64,000 nucleotides of DNA from Burkholderiales bacterium (GTDB lineage Bacteria; Pseudomonadota; Gammaproteobacteria; Burkholderiales; Nitrosomonadaceae): positions 75,119 through 139,118 of the forward strand of contig JACKLV010000008.1 in assembly GCA_024235755.1 (NCBI GenBank), in the 5' to 3' direction. Positions 7,966 through 17,552 of this stretch are shown piece after piece. The position numbers and the translations under genes were made by a program. The notes under the pieces were generated by a model. That model searched no databases and was not told the origin of the DNA. It saw only the letters and a program-made list of their open reading frames with translations. The stretch's first letter is position 1. Every line of letters begins with the position of its first letter.

Positions 7966-10431
7966 ATGGGGAAACGCAATAAAAATAACAATATGTTTTT
8001 GAACCAAGAAAACGACAAGATAGTATTGATTGGTGGTTTGCTGTTAATGGGACTCACTTTGGTTACAGGCATTGCTGTTTACAGTGTGATGCGTCAACAA
8101 ATCGAGTCGTCACTTGGCAGAGGACTGGATGTGGCGTTGCAAGGCAAAGCACATTTGCTGGAAAGTCAGATCGAAAAAGGCCTGGCGGATACACGTGCGC
8201 TGGCTAGCCGTCCTTTTTTGGTTCAGTCGATACAGCAACTGAAAATTCATTCTGACAACCATGCAGCGCGTGGTGATCTGGAAAGTAATATTGATTCATT
8301 GATTCAATCCGGTTTTTCTGCAACAGTGATTTATGATATGCATGGCAACCAGTTGGTTAGAGCAGGGCGTTTTTCCGAGAAACAGGCACAGGCTTTGCCA
8401 TTGGGAGAAATGGTTGATGCCACATTAATCTGGGACGGTGAATTTGTTCTGCACACGCGCGCAACAGTGTTCAACCAGGTTGGTCAGCCTATTGGTAGTA
8501 TCCAGACAGAAACGACTTTACCTCAATTGACGCGCAGTTTTAGTGAGATCAGATCAATCGGGGAAAGCGGTACATTCATGCTATGTGCGCCTCCTCAAAA
8601 GAATGAACAGAAAATGGCGTGCCTGATCAGTCAGATTGATGGTGTACAGTTTAGATATCTAACACGTGTGGCGGAAGGCGGTGTGCTACCCATGGATTAT
8701 GCACTTAGTGGCAAAAGCGGTGTCATTGCAGTCACCGATTATCGGAACGTATCGGTTATTGAAGCATATGCGCCTTTGGGTGCGATTGGTCTGGGCATGA
8801 TTCTCAAACTGGATGAGGCGGAATTGTTCAAGCCTGTCACTGAAAAGCTCAAAATAATTATGTTGTATCTCGGCTTGTTAATCATTGCCGAGGTATTGTT
8901 GCTTAATTGGTTTATCCGCAAACTGATTAATTCAGAGCGGAGGGCTCAGATTGCCAAAAAAAAAGCCGAACGGTTTTCATATGAATTGAGTCTAAAAGAG
9001 CTTGAATTACGTGAACGCCTGAAAGAGATCACGTGTCTTTATGAAATTCGGCGCGGAATTGGCACGGAATTATCGGTTGATGAGATATGCCAACAAATTT
9101 TCAAACATCTGATTCCGGGCATGCAATTTCCGGAGACAGCTTCCGCCTCAGTCGAAATTGATGGTAAACGGTTTGTTTCTGCTACATACACCGGGCTTCA
9201 AGATAATACTTTGGTATCGAAAATCATCGTAAACGGGCAACCCTGCGGCCAACTGAGCGTTTATTATCCTGATGACAAAGCTTTCCTGGAAGTTGAAGAA
9301 CAGAAGCTTATTGATACCATTACAGTCGATTTGGCGAACTGGCTTGAACGCAAACAGGTCGATGAATTGTTGCGTGAACGGTTAAAAGAGATTACCTGTT
9401 TGTATGAAATACGACGGGGAGTCAGTACTGAACTTTCGATGGACAAAGTCTGCCAGAATATTTTTGATTATTTGATTCCTGCGTTGCAGTTTCCAGAATT
9501 AGCATCAGCTGTTATCGAACTCGACGGCAAGCGTTTTATTTCAGGAAAATATGATGCACGGCAGGCAAAATTTCATCTCTCCAGAGCAGATCAGGAACGG
9601 GTATGCGACGATTGCTACAATCACCGTGATTCCGTTGGACATGTTTTGCGGTCAAATATCAGTTTGGGTAGCAAGTCTTGTGGTTATATCAGCGTTGAAT
9701 ACCCGGAAGACAGGCCGCTTTTTATCCAAGAAGAGCAAAAGCTGATAGATGCGATCGCCAGCGATCTGGAAAGCTGGCTGGACCGTAAACGGTTGGAGCA
9801 GGCGCTGGTGTTTGTTGCTGAGGAACAAGCACATACTATCGGGCAGGAACTGCATGATAATTTGGGACAGCAGATCGCGGCCATCAGTTATCAGGCCAGA
9901 GCGCTGGAGAAGAAGATCGCAGTTTTGGGTAGTGACTCGATGGCAGCTATTGCTGCATCGATTGCTGCACAGGTACAGACCGCGGTCGTGCAAATCAAGC
10001 AACTGGCGCAGGGGTTGCTGCCATTTGAGCTGGAAGCCAATGGTGTTGTCGCTGCGCTTGAAAAACTTGCATCAAGAATTGCCAGTACCTATTCAATAAA
10101 CTGTAATTTTATCTGTGACAACAAGATACAGATTGACGACCAAAATCTGGCGCTTAATTTTTATAGAGTTGCGCAGGAGGCTACAAATAACGCAATCCGT
10201 CATGGTGGCGCACAGCATTTGACAATATCTCTTGCTAAGGAGGATGATAAACTGGTTTTATCCATCAGTGATGACGGTTGTGGTTTTTCCTTGGATACAA
10301 ATGATAAGAAAACCTCAGGCATGGGTATTAAGATCATGCAATATCGTGCCAAGCAATTGGGTGCGAAACTGAATGTTTTGTCGCGAACGGAAGGTGGCAC
10401 CGAAGTACGTCTTGAAATGGGAATGGTTTAA
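7966..10431 (+). CDS. Membrane sensor histidine kinase, NarX/HisKA_3 type, with duplicated GAF-like module
   Basis: The 821-residue product has an N-terminal membrane helix (about residues 20-42), a periplasmic sensor of roughly 240 residues of the double-Cache type, a second helix (IIMLYLGLLIIAEVLLL) and a cytoplasmic part. The cytoplasmic part holds two successive homologous modules, each starting LRERLKEITCLYEIRRG and containing a PxxxFPE..S..IELDGKRF-like segment; the second has extra cysteines (VCDDCYNH). The kinase core is HisKA_3 type (GQELHDNLGQQIAAISYQ) with an ATPase N-box (EATNNAIRHG) and DDGCGF. ATG 7966 is preferred to TTG 7963. The response regulator starts three bases after the stop. 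The signal sensed is unknown. Confidence 0.92.
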   Translation: MGKRNKNNNMFLNQENDKIVLIGGLLLMGLTLVTGIAVYSVMRQQIESSLGRGLDVALQGKAHLLESQIEKGLADTRALASRPFLVQSIQQLKIHSDNHAARGDLESNIDSLIQSGFSATVIYDMHGNQLVRAGRFSEKQAQALPLGEMVDATLIWDGEFVLHTRATVFNQVGQPIGSIQTETTLPQLTRSFSEIRSIGESGTFMLCAPPQKNEQKMACLISQIDGVQFRYLTRVAEGGVLPMDYALSGKSGVIAVTDYRNVSVIEAYAPLGAIGLGMILKLDEAELFKPVTEKLKIIMLYLGLLIIAEVLLLNWFIRKLINSERRAQIAKKKAERFSYELSLKELELRERLKEITCLYEIRRGIGTELSVDEICQQIFKHLIPGMQFPETASASVEIDGKRFVSATYTGLQDNTLVSKIIVNGQPCGQLSVYYPDDKAFLEVEEQKLIDTITVDLANWLERKQVDELLRERLKEITCLYEIRRGVSTELSMDKVCQNIFDYLIPALQFPELASAVIELDGKRFISGKYDARQAKFHLSRADQERVCDDCYNHRDSVGHVLRSNISLGSKSCGYISVEYPEDRPLFIQEEQKLIDAIASDLESWLDRKRLEQALVFVAEEQAHTIGQELHDNLGQQIAAISYQARALEKKIAVLGSDSMAAIAASIAAQVQTAVVQIKQLAQGLLPFELEANGVVAALEKLASRIASTYSINCNFICDNKIQIDDQNLALNFYRVAQEATNNAIRHGGAQHLTISLAKEDDKLVLSISDDGCGFSLDTNDKKTSGMGIKIMQYRAKQLGAKLNVLSRTEGGTEVRLEMGMV

Positions 10432-10433
10432 GT

Positions 10434-11090
10434 ATGTCGGATTCAAAAGCACAGATTTTACTGGTTGATGATCATCCGATGATGCGTCATGGCATGGCGA
10501 TGCTCATCAACATGGAGCCTGATCTGGAAGTATTTGCACAGGCCGGAGATGGCGAAGAAACGCTGGCCATTCTTAGGAACAATCAACATGTTGACATTGT
10601 ATTGTTGGATGTCACACTTAAAACTATTTCGGGCTTCGAAGTCATTAAAAATATCCACAGTCATTATCCTGAATTGCCTGTACTTTTTGTCTCTATGCAT
10701 GACGAAACCATTTATGCCGAGCGCGCTCTACGCGCTGGTGCGCGCGGCTACGTCATGAAACAAGAGCCCGGTGAAGTATTGGTCAATGCCATACGTGAAG
10801 TGCTTCAAGGTAAAATTTATTTGAGCAAAAAGCTGCATGAGAAACTGCTCAACCGGATTGTGGCAGGTAAAGTTGAACCAGAATCACCCATCACAAAGCT
10901 CACTCCCAGCGAGTTTGAGGTGCTGCATTTAATCGGATCGGGACATAGCAGTCAAGAAATTGCCAATTTATTAAAACGCAGCATTAAGACAATAGAAACC
11001 CATCGTTTTAATATACGCACCAAATTGAATTTGAAAGACAGTGCTGACTTGATTCGCTACGCCACACGCTGGATTTCAGAGGAGAGGTAA
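10434..11090 (+). CDS. NarL/FixJ-family response regulator
   Basis: The 218-residue product has a receiver domain with the acidic pair in LLVDDHPMMRHG, the phospho-acceptor Asp in VLLDVTLKT, the conserved Ser/Thr region FVSMHDE and Lys in YVMKQEP, followed by a LuxR-type helix-turn-helix (LTPSEFEVLHLIGSGHSSQ, then KTIETHRFNIRTKL). It is the cognate partner of the preceding HisKA_3 kinase, being separated by only two bases. Targets are not evident from the sequence. Confidence 0.94.
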   Translation: MSDSKAQILLVDDHPMMRHGMAMLINMEPDLEVFAQAGDGEETLAILRNNQHVDIVLLDVTLKTISGFEVIKNIHSHYPELPVLFVSMHDETIYAERALRAGARGYVMKQEPGEVLVNAIREVLQGKIYLSKKLHEKLLNRIVAGKVEPESPITKLTPSEFEVLHLIGSGHSSQEIANLLKRSIKTIETHRFNIRTKLNLKDSADLIRYATRWISEER

Positions 11091-11241
11091 TGGCGGTGTA
11101 GTTGCTAATCAGTTGTCTATGTATTTCTCCGGGCAAACCACCTAATGGTTTTGCTTACGATAAAACAATAGTTTTCCCAATATTAAAACTGCTTTGAATT
11201 GGCTAGTATGGTGTTCGTTTTGAACGCTTGGAGAATGACCA

Positions 11242-11703
11242 ATGAGAGCTTTAAAAACCATAGCAGTTAAATATTTTGCAGTTTTTGCGATTTTTATTTT
11301 GATTTCAGCTTGCGCACAGATAAATCCGCAAACTTCTGCAGGAAACGGCATAGGAAATCTAAATCATGCCGCGCTAACTGAACATCATGAGAACCTTGCC
11401 AGGTCAATGCAAGCCAAGGCTGAAGAGCAAAAAAGGATAATCAATAACAGATCCCGTTTCAGTAAGTTTGGTAGAAATGCCCGCAATGCCAAAAATCGTA
11501 TCTTGTGGAGAATTGACAATTATGAAAAAGCTGCGGAAATGAATTATGCCAAAGCTGCTTATCATAAAAAAATTGCCCAAGAACAAGCGGGACGCGAGGT
11601 ATATACAAATTCAGAAAAGAATAGAGAGCAAATTGATAAAGCAAGATTCAACTTCGATAAAAAGGCACCGGTAAATACAAGCATTTTTGAAGATGCTTTA
11701 TAA
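11242..11703 (+). CDS. Hypothetical lipoprotein, Lys/Ala-rich
   Basis: A 153-residue protein with an N-terminal hydrophobic segment ending in a lipobox (LISAC, Cys at about residue 24), so probably anchored to a membrane after signal peptidase II cleavage. The mature part is polar and rich in Lys, Asn, Ala and Arg, with likely long helices (HHENLARSMQAKAEEQKRI; MNYAKAAYHKKIAQEQAG). A good Shine-Dalgarno, TTGGAGAATGACC, precedes the ATG. No family was recognised, and it stands alone between a response regulator and a long non-coding stretch. Confidence 0.7.
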   Translation: MRALKTIAVKYFAVFAIFILISACAQINPQTSAGNGIGNLNHAALTEHHENLARSMQAKAEEQKRIINNRSRFSKFGRNARNAKNRILWRIDNYEKAAEMNYAKAAYHKKIAQEQAGREVYTNSEKNREQIDKARFNFDKKAPVNTSIFEDAL

Positions 11704-12277
11704 CATTCAAAGCTTTGTTAAGAAGCATAACTAGTTAAGCAGATCCATCATATGATCAGATTTTTATCTGAAGAGGTTTCCGATGTTTGCAGTTCTGGCG
11801 GAGTCCTGTTTACCTCATTCGGACAGAGTCTAATGGTTTCCCTGATAGAAAAACAAGTGTTTCCCTAATAGGTGTGTCGTGAAAAATGATTTATTATGGA
11901 GAAGTTACTCCATTAACAACGATATTGTTTTTTATTACATTACTTCTCTTTTTTTGTGTAAGCCGTTCCAGCCACTCATTATCAGGCGGCTTACCTTTTT
12001 TGTCCGGTTTCAGTAAAAAATAGTAACCGTCCAACTCCATAACCTGTCATTCTTTCAATTTTAGTGACTGAATGAATTCCGGTGTAACGGCAGCAACTTA
12101 TTATATAAATCTTATGAAATAAGGGGCCTAAATCCTTTTTATCTAATGCTGAGCTCGGCTTGTTTTTGTATTCTCAGAATTATGGGGTAAAGCATAATGT
12201 GTCTTTGCTTTGTATCTCAATGAAATTGCGATTTAATATCATTTCAATTGAGTCGACTATTGCGGAGGTAAGCTGCA
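11704..12277. other. Intergenic region, 574 bases
   Basis: No convincing gene was found here. It holds a probable intrinsic terminator at 11958-11994 and a smaller hairpin CAGAT/ATCTG near 11757-11773. The 3' end carries the ribosome-binding site of the 42-codon acidic ORF. No recognisable transposase remnant was found on either strand. Confidence 0.5.
11958..11994 (+). terminator. Probable Rho-independent terminator
   Basis: Perfect 8-base arms GTAAGCCG (11958-11965) and CGGCTTAC (11987-11994) enclose a 21-base loop and are followed directly by CTTTTTTG. The order stem then T-run fits termination on the plus strand, some 290 bases beyond the lipoprotein stop. The long loop weakens the call. 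Confidence 0.5.
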
Positions 12278-12406
12278 ATGAACACGGAATGCTTTGTTGA
12301 AGATATTGATGATGTTGCGGATGGTTTGATACCGGATAGCAGGATTGTAGAGATTATCGATGAAATAGAGTTTGTCAAAGATAATATCGATTACCTTGAT
12401 CTGTAA
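12278..12406 (+). CDS. Small acidic protein (42 residues)
   Basis: The frame starts with ATG at 12278, preceded by GCGGAGGTAAGCTGCA, a near-ideal Shine-Dalgarno with good spacing, and ends with TAA at 12404-12406. Of 42 residues, 14 are Asp or Glu and only two are basic, with Ile/Val/Leu at regular intervals (VEIIDEIEFVKDNIDYLDL), suggesting an amphipathic acidic helix. It matches no family I know. Short anionic proteins can be DNA mimics or inhibitors, but nothing here shows that. The call rests on the strong RBS and intact frame. Confidence 0.4.
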   Translation: MNTECFVEDIDDVADGLIPDSRIVEIIDEIEFVKDNIDYLDL

Positions 12407-12464
12407 TCGATAGATTGTACCTAATAAGCATAAAAACAGACTTAAAAGATGGCAGCCAGCCGGA

Positions 12465-13820
12465 TTAAGGTGATGTGAGTTTTTTCTTTTTTTTGTTTTC
12501 ATACATAAGCGAATCCGCTTGTGTTAAAAGATCATCCAGTGATTCGAAATCTTTAGCTTTACCGATGATCTTGCCTTCACTATAGCTGATACGGTAGCTT
12601 TTATTACTACGCGTGTTGGCCATGCTGATGGCTTCAGCGAGTCGTTTAGCTGCCGTTTCTATTTCCCGATTCTTGCTGAGAACTACGAATTCATCACCGC
12701 CAATGCGTGCTATAGTTTCATTACGGCGAAAATTTGCTTTCAAAAGATTGGCGAATTCCATGATCATTTCTGATCCGATTTGATGGCCTAACGTGTCATT
12801 GATTTTTTTCAAACCATCGAGATCAAAATAAAGCAATATTAGTGCGGTGTCGTTACGCAGACTTTCTGAAAAAGCGTGCTTGCCTAAAATTGAAAAGGCT
12901 CGAAGATTATAGAGACCGGTCATCTCGTCTGTCAGTGCCAGTGTCCGTAAGTCGTTTTCCAGATGACTGACTTTGTTGGAAAGCCATAAAATTATAAAAA
13001 AGAACATCAACGATAGTAATGTGGCCGACAAGGCGATTTGAATTTCTTGCGAAGCCCCCCTTGGATCCAGAAAGTAATTAATAGCGCTAATGACCGCAAA
13101 CGGGCCTATGATCGCCCAGGGTAATGCAACTCTGGCTGTATAGCTGCCAATACCTGAGCCAAGAAATAGCGAAAAAATTCCGTGATCAACACCGCGAACG
13201 AAGTTTGCAAAAGTCAGCAGACACATACTAATAAATGTGTGATAAGAAATTAGCGTTTCTGTGGAGTGGCTATAAAGGCTTGCGGCCGAGAAGAGGTAGC
13301 CCGAAAAAATCACGAGTACCATGCCAATCAACAGCAAGGTCAGAAAATCACGTGGATTGTTACTGTGTTTTTGGTCGTTTTCAGTTTTTACAACGACAAA
13401 AGAAGCGCCAAGCAAATAAAAAAATATAATGCTATGAACAGGTACTCCGCCAGAAAATTCTGCATAATGATTTTGCGGTAGGATTGTTTCGAAAATATTG
13501 GTCTGTCCGCTTAAATAACCATACAACGCCAGTGTTGCGATAAAAATAACGGCAACTCCGCACAGGCGGATAACCAGAATATTTGCATTATTTCGGATCA
13601 GCAGGATGGCCAATGCGCTAATTAAAATGGATAATGCAGTATTTTGTTTCATCAGCCACCAACCATCTGGCAGCCATGTTGCGACGGTAGGTATTATCCA
13701 TCCACTTAGTATAATGGTGGCAATACTACCTGCCACGGCTAAACACGCAACCTGTGCGTAAAATAAGCCTGACAAACGTTTGGAATTCGGTAGTTCCAGT
13801 TGTTGATCAAAATTACTCAT
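12465..13820 (-). CDS. Membrane-anchored diguanylate cyclase (GGDEF)
   Basis: Residues 1 to about 270 form a polytopic membrane region with about eight hydrophobic segments, a MASE-like sensor. This is followed by a GGDEF domain starting LALTDEMTGLYNLRAF and carrying YFDLDGLKKINDTLGH and the intact active-site motif RIGGDEFVVL. A catalytically active enzyme making cyclic di-GMP from two GTP is therefore likely. No RxxD product-inhibition site is obvious before the GGDEF motif. The gene is convergent with the acidic micro-ORF and divergent from hemE. The signal sensed is unknown. Confidence 0.9.
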   Translation of the reverse strand: MSNFDQQLELPNSKRLSGLFYAQVACLAVAGSIATIILSGWIIPTVATWLPDGWWLMKQNTALSILISALAILLIRNNANILVIRLCGVAVIFIATLALYGYLSGQTNIFETILPQNHYAEFSGGVPVHSIIFFYLLGASFVVVKTENDQKHSNNPRDFLTLLLIGMVLVIFSGYLFSAASLYSHSTETLISYHTFISMCLLTFANFVRGVDHGIFSLFLGSGIGSYTARVALPWAIIGPFAVISAINYFLDPRGASQEIQIALSATLLSLMFFFIILWLSNKVSHLENDLRTLALTDEMTGLYNLRAFSILGKHAFSESLRNDTALILLYFDLDGLKKINDTLGHQIGSEMIMEFANLLKANFRRNETIARIGGDEFVVLSKNREIETAAKRLAEAISMANTRSNKSYRISYSEGKIIGKAKDFESLDDLLTQADSLMYENKKKKKLTSP

Positions 13821-14231
13821 GCAAATTTAATTGTTTCAAATGGTAAAGCCTATATCTGTGTTAGTGAAAAATCGGGCTAGACGTCGAGTTAATTTTAGAC
13901 TAACTGAATACTAAATCGGTTTAATTCTATTGTTTTGCATTTTTAATATAGAACGAAAGATTGGTTCAACGATGTCATGATAGATGTAATCCATATGGGT
14001 GACAGCCAAATTGCTAATTTGCTAATGTACGTAGTCGTTATACACTGGTATCATAAAACCTCTAGATCGCTGACCATTCAGTAAAAGGGTAGTAGGTTTG
14101 GGCTTGCTGTGTGGACTTAATTGCCAAAGTCAATCAATAGCCAACTTCAACGGCCCCTGTATGGATTAACTTACAGCGCTATGCTGAATGGTGCTTTTAA
14201 AACAACAAGAATATATCGTGTAGACTGATTC
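13821..14231. other. Intergenic region between divergent GGDEF gene and hemE
   Basis: This gap of about 410 bases must hold the promoters of both flanking genes. It contains a widely spaced 9-base inverted repeat, ACCATTCAG at 14073-14081 and CTGAATGGT at 14184-14192, and a short tandem TTGCTAAT near 14010-14025. No gene, RNA gene or clear promoter consensus could be supported. Confidence 0.4.
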
Positions 14232-15299
14232 ATGACCACTTCTAATCATACGTTTTTACGTGCTTTACTAAAGCAACCCATAGAATATACACCCATTTGG
14301 ATGATGCGCCAGGCAGGACGTTATCTGCCTGAATATAATGAAACGCGCGCCCGAGCTGGTGATTTTCTTACTTTATGCAAAACGCCGGCACTGGCTACAG
14401 AGGTCACTCTGCAGCCGCTTGACAGGTTTCCATTAGATGCGGCGATTCTTTTCTCAGATATTCTGACTATACCGGATGCAATGGGATTAGGATTGTATTT
14501 TGCTCAAGGTGAAGGGCCGATGTTTGAGCGGCCGCTACGCGACGAAAAAAGTATCAGCGCTTTAAAAGTACCTGACCCCGGAGAGGATTTACGATATGTA
14601 ATGGATGCAGTTGCACAGATACGTAAGGCGCTAAATGGCCGGGTGCCGTTAATCGGTTTTTCCGGTAGTCCTTTTACGTTGGCCTGTTATATGGTCGAGG
14701 GGCGTGGTGGAACAGATTTTCGCGAAATTAAGACAATGCTGTATAACAGACCTGAGTTATTGCACCAGATACTGGAAAAAAATACGCAAGCAGTAACCGC
14801 ATATTTAAATGCTCAGATTGATTCAGGTGCTCAGGCAGTGATGATTTTCGATACCTGGGGTGGAGTGTTGTCGCATACCGCGTATCGGGAATTTTCGCTT
14901 GAATATATGCGTCAAATTGTAGCCAACCTCAGACGGGAATGTAATGGTGAGAGAATACCGAACATTGTTTTTACCAAGGGTGGTGGATTGTGGTTGAAAA
15001 CAATTGCGGATATTGGTTGTGACGCAATTGGCCTTGACTGGACGATTGATATCGGTGAGGCGCGTCGTCAAGTTGGTGAACAAGTTGCTCTGCAGGGCAA
15101 TCTCGATCCTTCGGTGTTGTTTTCATCGCCGCAAGTGATCGTCAAAGAAGTTGAAAAAATATTAACGAGTTTCGGCAACGGCAGTGGTCATGTGTTTAAC
15201 TTGGGGCATGGTATTTCTCAATTTACATCGCCCGAACATGCCGCGGCATTAGTGGAAGCTGTTCATTCAATGAGCCGCAGGTTCCATGCCGCGTCTTAG
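14232..15299 (+). CDS. hemE: Uroporphyrinogen III decarboxylase
   Basis: HemE removes four acetate carboxyls from uroporphyrinogen III to give coproporphyrinogen III in haem biosynthesis, in the cytoplasm. The 355-residue product has the usual length and hallmark N-terminal motif PIWMMRQAGRYLPEY, the FSDILTIPDAMG segment containing the catalytic-site Asp, GFSGSPFTLACYMVEG, and the C-terminal FNLGHGI. The start ATG at 14232 fits family N-termini. It is a single gene followed 48 bases later by a two-component pair; no other haem gene is adjacent. Confidence 0.97.
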   Translation: MTTSNHTFLRALLKQPIEYTPIWMMRQAGRYLPEYNETRARAGDFLTLCKTPALATEVTLQPLDRFPLDAAILFSDILTIPDAMGLGLYFAQGEGPMFERPLRDEKSISALKVPDPGEDLRYVMDAVAQIRKALNGRVPLIGFSGSPFTLACYMVEGRGGTDFREIKTMLYNRPELLHQILEKNTQAVTAYLNAQIDSGAQAVMIFDTWGGVLSHTAYREFSLEYMRQIVANLRRECNGERIPNIVFTKGGGLWLKTIADIGCDAIGLDWTIDIGEARRQVGEQVALQGNLDPSVLFSSPQVIVKEVEKILTSFGNGSGHVFNLGHGISQFTSPEHAAALVEAVHSMSRRFHAAS

Positions 15300-15347
15300 A
15301 ATGGATAAAGCAGGACTGCCTGCTGATAGTAGTAGAAGGGTAACATT

Positions 15348-16037
15348 GTGCATATTTTGATTATTGAGGATGATTTGGCCATTGCCGCCAATCTATATGA
15401 TTTTCTTGAATCTCGGGGTCATAACGTAGATGCCGCCGCAGATGGTGCGCTAGGCTACCACTTGGCGATTACGCAGCAATTTGATGCGATTTTGCTTGAT
15501 TTGGGTTTGCCGGGGATGAGTGGAACTGCCCTGTGCCAGAAATTGAGACAGGAATCACAGATTGATACGCCGATACTCATGCTGACGGCGCGCGATACGC
15601 TTGAAGACAAATTGGTCGGTTTTGAACATGGCGCTGATGACTATTTGGTTAAGCCATTTGCGCTAAAAGAAGTTGAGGCGCGCTTGATCGCACTGCATAA
15701 GCGTCATTCTGGGCGCATGGCCAACCGCAGGTTGGAGGTCGATAATCTGTCATATGATCCAAAGACATTTTCGATATGCTTTGAAAACAAAGAAGTTAAA
15801 CTGCCACCGAAATGCATTCGTTTGTTAGCATTAATGATGAGCGAGCCTGGTCGTGTTTTCAGCCGCAAAGAGCTGGAATCAGAAGCATGGGAAGACGTAC
15901 AAGAGACCAGCGATACGTTGCGCAGTCATATGCACGTCTTGCGGCGCGCCTTGCTGCGCGCAGGCGGTTATGATCCGATAGAAACAGTTCACGGTATTGG
16001 TTATTGCCTAGGTTCTCGTGCTAAAGCTCAGGATTGA
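15348..16037 (+). CDS. OmpR-family response regulator
   Basis: The 229-residue product has a receiver domain (ILIIEDD; phospho-acceptor in ILLDLGLPGM; LTARD; YLVKPF) and a winged-helix DNA-binding domain (VFSRKELESEAW, then TLRSHMHVLRRAL and VHGIGYCL). Translation probably starts at GTG 15348, with AAGGG eight bases upstream. The end overlaps the kinase start by 20 bases, so the two are coupled. Domain layout resembles QseB/PmrA-type regulators, but the target genes are not evident here. Confidence 0.93.
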   Translation: MHILIIEDDLAIAANLYDFLESRGHNVDAAADGALGYHLAITQQFDAILLDLGLPGMSGTALCQKLRQESQIDTPILMLTARDTLEDKLVGFEHGADDYLVKPFALKEVEARLIALHKRHSGRMANRRLEVDNLSYDPKTFSICFENKEVKLPPKCIRLLALMMSEPGRVFSRKELESEAWEDVQETSDTLRSHMHVLRRALLRAGGYDPIETVHGIGYCLGSRAKAQD

Positions 16038-17322
16038 ACATGGTTTACGCTTGCGCGTTGCAAATGCGCTGGCAAATTTCTGTATTATTACTGTGGGTGC
16101 ATTGGGGGTCATTCTGTATGTTGCTTCAGATAATATCGAAGAAGCGCACATCAGACAGGTGATCAAAATGGAGATGGACCATCTAGTGCATCGATACCGT
16201 AAACACTCTGATTTTTATTCTCAAATTGGTTCACATTTAAAGAGCTATGTCATACGAAACATTGATGATGAACTACAGATTCCATCTTATTTTCGTGGAT
16301 TGAATACTGGATATCATCGTATTTACTACGATTTCGAAGATATTCACGTTTTGGTTCAAACTATTGATGATGTCAAATTTCTGGTTGCATACCGCATTGC
16401 ATTACATAATCAGCGGTTAAGTGAGTTGCGATTGCTGATTTTGCTGTCCTGGATAGCGGTTGTTGCAATTGCCTTCGTTGTTGGTTATGTATTGGCGGGA
16501 ATACTGGTCAAGCAGGTTACGGATCTGGCTGAGCGTGTAAAGCTGCTTGCGCCAGGTGATGTCCAAGGCGCGCCTTTGATGCAGACAGACATGGATAAGG
16601 AAGTGGCGCAGCTTGCATCCGCGCTAGATGACTACCAGAACAGAATACGCCGTATGTTGCAGAGAGAACAAGAATTTACTGCCAATATTAGTCATGAATT
16701 GAGGACGCCGATTACGACTATCCTCACCAGTTGCGAATTATTGGACGCTGAACCGGGCCTTCCCGACAAGGTGCGTATGAGAATTAAACGGATTGAATCG
16801 GCCACAACCAGGATGGGTGAGCAACTGCAGGCCTTGCTGTTTCTTGCGCGTGAACAGGCGCTGGGGGTGATGGAGCCTGTAGCGATTGCAGAATGCGTGA
16901 ACGATGCTGTTGAGCCTTTATATCCGTTGATTCATCGGAAAAAATTAAAATTTATAGTCAATATTGCACCGGATGTGATTTTTCTATTAAATCGCCAAGC
17001 GTTGCATACAGCATTAACGAATTTACTGCGCAACGCAATCCAGTATACAGAGAAAGGCTATATTCACGTCGATTACAGTCACGGAAATTTGACGATCACT
17101 GATACCGGGATAGGTATTGACTCTGCATTCCTGCCATTGTTGTTCGAACGGTTTTTTCGTGGTACGACCCATGTCGAAGGGCTTGGAATAGGGCTGCCTA
17201 TTGTAAAACGTATCTGTAATCATTATGGCTGGATGATCAGTGTCGAAAGCGAAGTAGGGCGTGGGACTACGTTTCGAATTACCTTTCCATCTCAACTGGC
17301 TTCAAATATCAAACCGGCATGA
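16018..17322 (+). CDS. Sensor histidine kinase (HisKA/HATPase)
   Basis: A 434-residue inner-membrane kinase starting at GTG 16018 inside the regulator gene. Two membrane helices (about residues 15-35 and 140-162) frame a periplasmic domain of roughly 100 residues. After HAMP-like sequence comes the H-box FTANISHELRTPITTIL, the N-box LTNLLRNAIQYTEKG, DTGIGI and GLGIGLPIVKR. It is paired with the overlapping OmpR-type regulator. The ligand of the small sensor domain cannot be read from the sequence. Confidence 0.93.
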   Translation: MLKLRIEHGLRLRVANALANFCIITVGALGVILYVASDNIEEAHIRQVIKMEMDHLVHRYRKHSDFYSQIGSHLKSYVIRNIDDELQIPSYFRGLNTGYHRIYYDFEDIHVLVQTIDDVKFLVAYRIALHNQRLSELRLLILLSWIAVVAIAFVVGYVLAGILVKQVTDLAERVKLLAPGDVQGAPLMQTDMDKEVAQLASALDDYQNRIRRMLQREQEFTANISHELRTPITTILTSCELLDAEPGLPDKVRMRIKRIESATTRMGEQLQALLFLAREQALGVMEPVAIAECVNDAVEPLYPLIHRKKLKFIVNIAPDVIFLLNRQALHTALTNLLRNAIQYTEKGYIHVDYSHGNLTITDTGIGIDSAFLPLLFERFFRGTTHVEGLGIGLPIVKRICNHYGWMISVESEVGRGTTFRITFPSQLASNIKPA

Positions 17323-17552
17323 GTATGCTTTATACATATGTCATATCTTCAGATTTCGATGATTGAGTACTGACGCAGAAAATAAGCATCGATAGAAGTA
17401 GCTATCATAAAAACACAGTTGTATCTTTTAACCGTTGGATACACCGGATTATTAGCATCGGTTGCTTCAATTGAATAAAGATTATCTGATGACTCATGCT
17501 AAGGAAATAGTCAAAACGAATAAAAGTGCCTGTACACCACTCGGAATAATTC

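Noticed and set aside
14073..14192. Inverted repeat ACCATTCAG/CTGAATGGT as a terminal inverted repeat of a small mobile element
   Set aside because: The arms are only nine bases long, no target-site duplication is visible and the interior carries nothing recognisable.
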